DNA of 64,000 nucleotides, taken from assembly GCA_964036155.1 (NCBI GenBank), contig OZ038423.1, positions 3,425,249-3,489,248 on the forward strand. The letters run 5' to 3'. Position numbers and translations under genes: made by a program. Shown in pieces: positions 58,701 to 64,000 of this stretch (its first letter is position 1; each line of letters starts with the position of its first letter). The notes beneath the pieces were generated by a model. The model made no database searches. It was not told the DNA's origin and saw nothing but the letters and a program-made list of their open reading frames with translations. Source of the stretch: Diploscapter coronatus. Its lineage: Eukaryota; Nematoda; Chromadorea; Rhabditida; Rhabditidae.

Positions 58701-61700
58701 ATATACTCGAGTTCGAAAATACGGCAATTATAGAATATTCCAAGCTTGAATTACAATTCTCCGTACCTTGCTTTTGCACAGAAATATATCTTCCGTCCTT
58801 CAAACTATCGATGAAATGCCAATTATAAACTCGCAACTTTGCAGGATATTGCAGAGAAAAATAACGCGATCTTCGCACTTGTCTAGAGAAACTCGTAAAT
58901 TAGTGTGATTATTTTTCTCAGCTATTAATTTCCAACAATTTCGACATTTTTAGATGTCTGACTTGAAATTGCACTATTATGGAACAAAACTCATAGGATT
59001 TTGTATTTCTACTTTGGTTCATGGTAAAAAAGTTTTAGGTAATTCACTCTTAGAATAGATTAGGATTTCACGCTAAAATGATTACGATATCAGATTCTTA
59101 TCATGTGCTTCTCTGTGACAATTCTCGTCAGCAGTTTTTACTTTTGAACAATTGTCCTAAAGATAATATTCTGTTTTTTCATGAATCAACACCATTTATG
59201 CAAAATAATTTCTTCTCAAAAACGTAATTAGGTGTCATTCTCATAAAACTCATCTTTATCTTTACCAAATTCACTTTCGTGCTCTATCATCATTTTTGCA
59301 TCTCATTTTCTGGACTTCGCCACGTAATCCACAACCTTTGACGAGACAGTTCACGAATAGATGGGATTCCAAAAAAAACAGATTGTCAATTGAGTTGTCA
59401 TTATCACATTCCGTTTTCCGACATCTATCCTTCAATATTGGAAGAGATGTTTGAAATTTTATCGAGTGAAATCAGAATATTTGAACTAAAAACTATCAGA
59501 TTCAATTTTCTTTCCTCCATTCTCCATAATAGACAAAGGGGTTTGACAAACTTTCGCACTGCAGGTATCATTTATGAGCCATGCAACCGACACGTAGGCA
59601 CTATTTTCTATCAAAACGCGAAAATTGATTGTTTGAACGACTGGGTGGAGGGTGGTGTTGAAATCGATTGGAATCGCGAAAATTGTGCGAATTTAACGAT
59701 CTTCAATTTCTGATGCGAGACGAGAAATAAATCTTTCCGACAATTAGTTTTTTCTAACTCGAAAATTGCGCTATTTTGTAAACACTTCCTAGTTTTTTTT
59801 CTCAAACTACTTGGATAATAACATCACAATGAGTCTTCGATTATTAGATTTTTTATTTGGAATAATTTCATACTTGTTGACATTAATTTTGAATGGGAAA
59901 TGAAACGAAGAAAGTCGAGGTAATTATCATAAGTATTTAGTAATTATTTTCGAAATATTGGTTTACCGGAAAATGATCTAATTGTCACGTTCATCAACTT
60001 AGAATTAATATCTTCTACTCACTTTTATCTATTCTTAACCGAATTGTGTCAAGATCAAAACACAACAGTTTCTCAAAATCCCAGCATTTTCGAACTTATT
60101 CAGACCATCTTGCTATCTTTAATAACCTGCATTTTCTGACTTTCGATAGCTTGAAATGCTTACCTCATCATGTATTTGAACGAACCTGCGTTCATAATTT
60201 TAGAAAACAACGTACTTATCTGAGCTAAAAGTCACTCAGTATCGTTCTCACTTGATTTGTGATGCTTATAACTTCTTTTGCATCTTCATTCTTTCGATGA
60301 GCACTGTTCACATTCTACGAGGCTTGTCTGATTGCCTCTCTGTACAAGCAATTTGTGCAGAGCGGCTAAATCCACCCGAACTGTGCAATGCTTTGCAAGT
60401 GCAGGACTGTGTTTGTCAATAGGACAAGCTGCCTTAACGATGAGCACAAAGGGAAAATTTTTTGCTCAATAGCCATATTATCGATTCATTCTGACATGAA
60501 TTAGAAAATGCGAAACTATGTTTCATGCTAAAGCAACTCATTTTCCCAATCAATTCAAATCGTTTCTTGATTCGACGCATAGCAATCCACTAGCGAATTC
60601 GGTCGCGCTTAAACGTCATAATCCTTGAAACCATCAAAATATGTGAATGATTAAATGTTTTATGAAGTTGAAAAGACCATTTTCAATATCAGGGGTGGGA
60701 CCCAAACAGGGATGTACGCGGTCCGTAAAAGTTGGAACCCAGACATCACAATTTTTCTAGACACGGGTCTGAGTCCGTATATCCCTGGACCCAAATGAGT
60801 TCTACTGTGATAGTCAAAATTTCGTTTAACTATCGTAGTTAAGCTTACTTGAGTCCTACCTCAGCTTGTTCATGTTTGAGTTTTACAACGTTACAAAAGC
60901 AGTAGTGTTTGTCAATAAACCTGTTTGCCTGCTTTTGTAGCATTTGTGCAGCTCGCTGTTAGCTCATAACTGTAGACATATTGATTTTCTTGGTCTATTG
61001 TTAGAGAATTCATATTTAATTCATTTTCTCAGACAGTGAAAATTATTTTTGAAGTAGAAATCGGATAGAGCATACTTTCTCATGAAACTTGTAAAATAAT
61101 GTGATAAGGGAATATGTTTACTCTGAGGGAAATAGCGATAATCCAATTTCGACTTTCGAACTTTTCTTATTCACTCGAGTTATTTTTACACCTTTCAATT
61201 TTCAACCACTGTGTGTGCTTTAATCAGCAACTCTCGTCTCAGTCATGTTATTTCTCGCGATTCGTAATTTTCTGCTCTCTGCTTCCTTATCGGACATTTC
61301 TCTCGTACAGGAATTCCTAGGATTATTTTTATATCCTCGGCGCTAATTTTACGGGGTGTGTACCTTGATTTTTCACGCTTTTAGGATGTAAATAGAATGT
61401 GCTCGTGAGGCCTCACGCATTAGTATCACATCCTACATGTTTCCCTAGTATAAAGTTTTCTCAAACATGACCATGAAAGTCGAGGAAGCAAAAAGAAAGG
61501 AGTAGGCAGCCATAGCGAAGACTTTCATGTTTGCACGTAGTGTCGAAGTCAATAAACAGTTAGTCTTGTCTAGTTGGAAGATTTTTGCCAGAAATTTCAT
61601 CTTGAATTTTCTAGGTAAATTCTGAAATATCAACCTTGTTATAATAAGGACAAAATACCATCATTCTGTGAATTGGTTTTCTAACTTCCACATTTCTTCT

Positions 61701-61857
61701 GGATACTTTGCATTATGAAATCAATAATAGTGAGTGCGTTTCGACAGTTTTCAAATCTTAATGCTAACTTATTTTGATCATTGATGATAAAAATATTCGC
61801 GTGATTTTTTAAATCTGTTCGAAATTCGGGAAAATCGTACAAATTTACAACTTTCAG
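52709..61857. other. Long gene-poor region, pyrimidine-rich blocks
   Basis: About 9 kb without a convincing exon chain. Blocks 55260-55760 and 56930-57310 are CT-rich and low-complexity and keep frames open by composition alone; 53560-53640 is purine-rich; an A-run of about 24 lies at 54788. A short minus-strand open stretch at 53911-54126 and a plus one at 54158-54260 (MSAVRLSQLERLRMQRELSR inside it) are not supported by splice partners. The region may be a large intron or the upstream control region of the gene whose exon lies at 61858. Confidence 0.5.
60707..60787. mobile_element. 81-bp hAT-type MITE with perfect target duplication
   Basis: Ends CAGGGATGTACG and CGTATATCCCTG are imperfect inverted repeats. 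The octamer GACCCAAA flanks both sides exactly (60699-60706 and 60788-60795). Confidence 0.8.
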
Positions 61858-62041
61858 CCCCTGAAACTGTCCTCCGTATCACCAGCAGTGGCCTCGGTCG
61901 ACGCGTCGTCGTCGCGCAGCGTCGGCATCGACGACATCCTCGCGACGATGCCTTCCTGCAGCACGTCGTCATCGGCTTCCATCCTCTCTCCACAACAGCC
62001 CAGCAAGGTCAACCCAAATAAGAAGCGCGGAAGCAGTAGCA
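61858..62041 (+). CDS. Single GC-rich internal exon of an unidentified gene
   Basis: Between a TTTCAG acceptor and a GTGAGT donor lies a 184-bp exon, by far the most GC-rich block of the region, open in one frame: PLKLSSVSPAVASVDASSSR, SVGIDDILATMPSC, STSSSASILSPQQPSKVNPN and KKRGSSS. The low-complexity Ser-rich stretch, the IDDIL motif and the basic KKRG end resemble linker regions of developmental transcription factors. The phase is assumed to be 0. No neighbouring exon was found within the window, so introns of several kilobases are likely on both sides. Confidence 0.55.
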
Positions 62042-64000
62042 GTGAGTTTTTATATGTTTTCTAAAGTAGTTTGGACGATTTGGATTCTTCGCTATTTCAC
62101 CAAGTGAAAACTTGATCACTTAGTGTCGGTATAAGCAGGGCATATTTTCTCGACACTTACTTAGGATTCGTCGTAGTGTGAAAATTCAAATTGTCGATAA
62201 ATTGAAGATTACTTGCTTTTTATCAAAGATACAGTGTAAAAGTAAATGAGAAAGCCTGAATTTAAGTTTTTTTTTTTTTTAATTTTATAATCTAAACTTT
62301 CGATAGTATTTTTCTGATATGTAGAATTCTTTCTTTAATGCATATATCAGAAAATAATAGTTCATTTGAATATTTTCATTCTAAAAGTTGGCATCATGCT
62401 GATTAATCTCAGCGCTCTCTAGTAAATATTCCAATATCGCATCATGTACCTATACTCGTTCTAAGAAAAATACCAAGTTCATTCTTAGTCATTCGCTGTT
62501 TTATAGTCAATTATTATTATGCCTATGAGAATATTTACAATTTTGTATCCGAATTTTCTTTTGTTTGCCAGGAACTGCATACAAAATTCGATCAAAGTAG
62601 CACACACAATCTTATAATCCTTTGACGAAATAACGTCTGCAGAAACTTTGTCAAATTTTGAAACGAGATTCTTCCTTATCTAAAAATGTATTTTTTCTTC
62701 GTCTTTTTATCTCCCATGGAATCATGAAATTTTCAAACCCCGACAGAAATTTCGTCAACTTTTTCCAGTGTCTCTATGAAATTATAAGTCCAAACGACTT
62801 TCATTATCCCATGTGCTTTGTACTCCGCAAGTGTTGCGAGGAACTTTCGCAGAATCGATCAAAATACAAAGGCATATGAAAAGGTTATTAGTTGATGGGA
62901 CGAATGAAATTCTTATGTTTATTTTGGCGAATTATCGAGTTGAGAAATGCCTCCTCATCACACATCTAGTTTTAGGCTATGTTTCATAAATAAATACGAC
63001 TAATAAGCCTATTTTCATATAATTCGTTCACGCGCTCGCTCTTATTATGCTTAGAGAAATCTCGAACAGATCTCAATCTTATTTTACATTTCGTCATTCT
63101 TGAATCAGATTAGATTTGAGATCGATATCTTCGTTCAACAATAATAAATTCCGTTGAATTTCAGCCCTTAGAATTATTTACCAAAAAATCCACTATCATT
63201 TTGGCTCTTAGAAATACTATGCATAATTTTCTCTTCTTCAATGTAAAACGCGTATTTTCTCGTATCGAAACCACATTTCTGGCTCAATTTTTGGTCACAT
63301 CTCTATAGCAGCGGACTGAGCCTCGGTTGGATTCCGTTATTCAACCCGTCGAATTATTCATCCATCGGCCCTCTCCCTGCCCGCTTCACATACATTCCTT
63401 CCATCTTTTCATCCACCGCTGATACAAATTATTTACTCAAAATGATGCGCGCATTTCACGTTACGAAGATATGGAAATGCGAAATTGATTACGTGTAAAT
63501 TCAAATTAAAATTCCAACGAAGACACATCTCTTTTTGGAGTAGAATTCTCACATCTAATCTTCAAATAGACTAAAATCACCGGTTCACAGAATTCTTCTC
63601 GCCAAAAAGCGCTCGCATGTCAGCTTTATTAAGATTTGCTCGGAATGGACTTTTATCCCTTCAAAATAGCCTCATGTTACGTGCGAAATTTCAATTAAAC
63701 ACGGAGATAAAACTAACGTCTTGTACTTGAAGTTATGGCTAAAAGGGGTGCGCGCAGTGCTTTGATTTGATTATGCCTGGAATTGGAATGGGGATAAGGC
63801 AAAAACGGAAGTAGACGGGAAGAGAAACAAAACGAGTAGAAATGGGGCTCCGCTGCAGGCTTTCTTTCAAGAAATTCTCCTGGGATTTGTCTGTTCTCTC
63901 CATCGTGCGCTCTCTATTTCAGCTAATGTCTTTTTCTTCTGTTCTCATTCTGTCGGGAGAATTTATTCCTTCTATTGCATTCAGCCTTCTTTTGCCCGCC
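62042..64000. other. Probable intron, nothing recognised
   Basis: AT-rich to mixed sequence with no exon, RNA gene or repeat that can be supported; likely intron of the gene with the exon at 61858. Confidence 0.4.

Noticed and set aside
59390..59713. 107-codon open frame
   Set aside because: No signal peptide, domain, or splice context; isolated within the gene-poor region.
1..64000. CRISPR arrays, tRNA and rRNA genes
   Set aside because: No regularly spaced direct repeats with unique spacers, and no cloverleaf or rRNA core sequence was recognised by eye; short RNA genes could be missed without a structure search.

Overview
The window looks like nuclear DNA of a nematode, most likely a rhabditid (clade V). 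Genes are split by many short introns (often 42-60 nt) with TTTTCAG-type acceptors. The gene content fits too: nematode-type nuclear receptor DNA-binding domain, P-glycoprotein, serpentine chemoreceptor-like genes, and DXO-family paralogues of the kind expanded in Caenorhabditis. At least four introns look like GC-AG introns, and the spaces between genes are AT-rich and full of small inverted-repeat transposon relics. All gene models were built by hand from reading frames, splice signals and phase agreement; none has transcript support.

Layout. 1-1080 (-): 5' part of a TMEM135 homologue. 2828-5589 (+) and 6645-8493 (-): two multi-exon serpentine receptor-like genes, convergent. 9090-10337: a dead mariner with a hAT-type MITE full of a GAAGTC satellite inserted in it, followed by a possible solo LTR. 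11249-11884 (-): an 88-aa secreted CS-alpha-beta (macin/defensin-like) peptide with its own TATA box. 13503-19306 (-): full-length ABCB/P-glycoprotein transporter. 19970-24265 (-): MFSD12-type lysosomal transporter. 25565-28997 (+): nuclear hormone receptor. 29073-35037 (-): tandem SLC2-type sugar-transporter array with two full copies, a one-exon remnant and a roughly 60-bp relic. 35609-35883 (+): a 61-aa secreted cysteine peptide. 38893-39882 (+): a 184-aa four-helix membrane protein. 40436-40966 (+): a cysteine-rich secreted-peptide locus that may be broken. 41841-44465 (+): a 367-aa DXO/Rai1-family protein. 45650-48902 (+): a 557-aa protein joining a DXO-like domain to two CCCH zinc fingers. 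50091-50855 (+) and 51467-52708 (-): two secreted proteins of unknown family. 52709-64000: gene-poor and pyrimidine-rich, with one convincing GC-rich exon at 61858-62041, probably part of a large gene with long introns.

How it fits together. The window is a patchwork of accessory, environment-facing genes: chemoreceptors, efflux pump, nuclear receptor, sugar transporters, secreted peptides and RNA-decapping-like enzymes. It is not an operon-like housekeeping block. Neighbours mostly have independent orientation and spacing. The most unusual item is the DXO-CCCH fusion next to a plain DXO paralogue: the CCCH pair has the YKTxxC lead-ins of the TIS11/POS-1 type, so an RNA-binding module appears joined to a decapping/exonuclease fold in which one metal-binding acidic residue is changed. 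The second notable item is the macin-like peptide. Several tiny MITEs with 8-bp duplications and CAG...CTG ends show repeated hAT-type activity.
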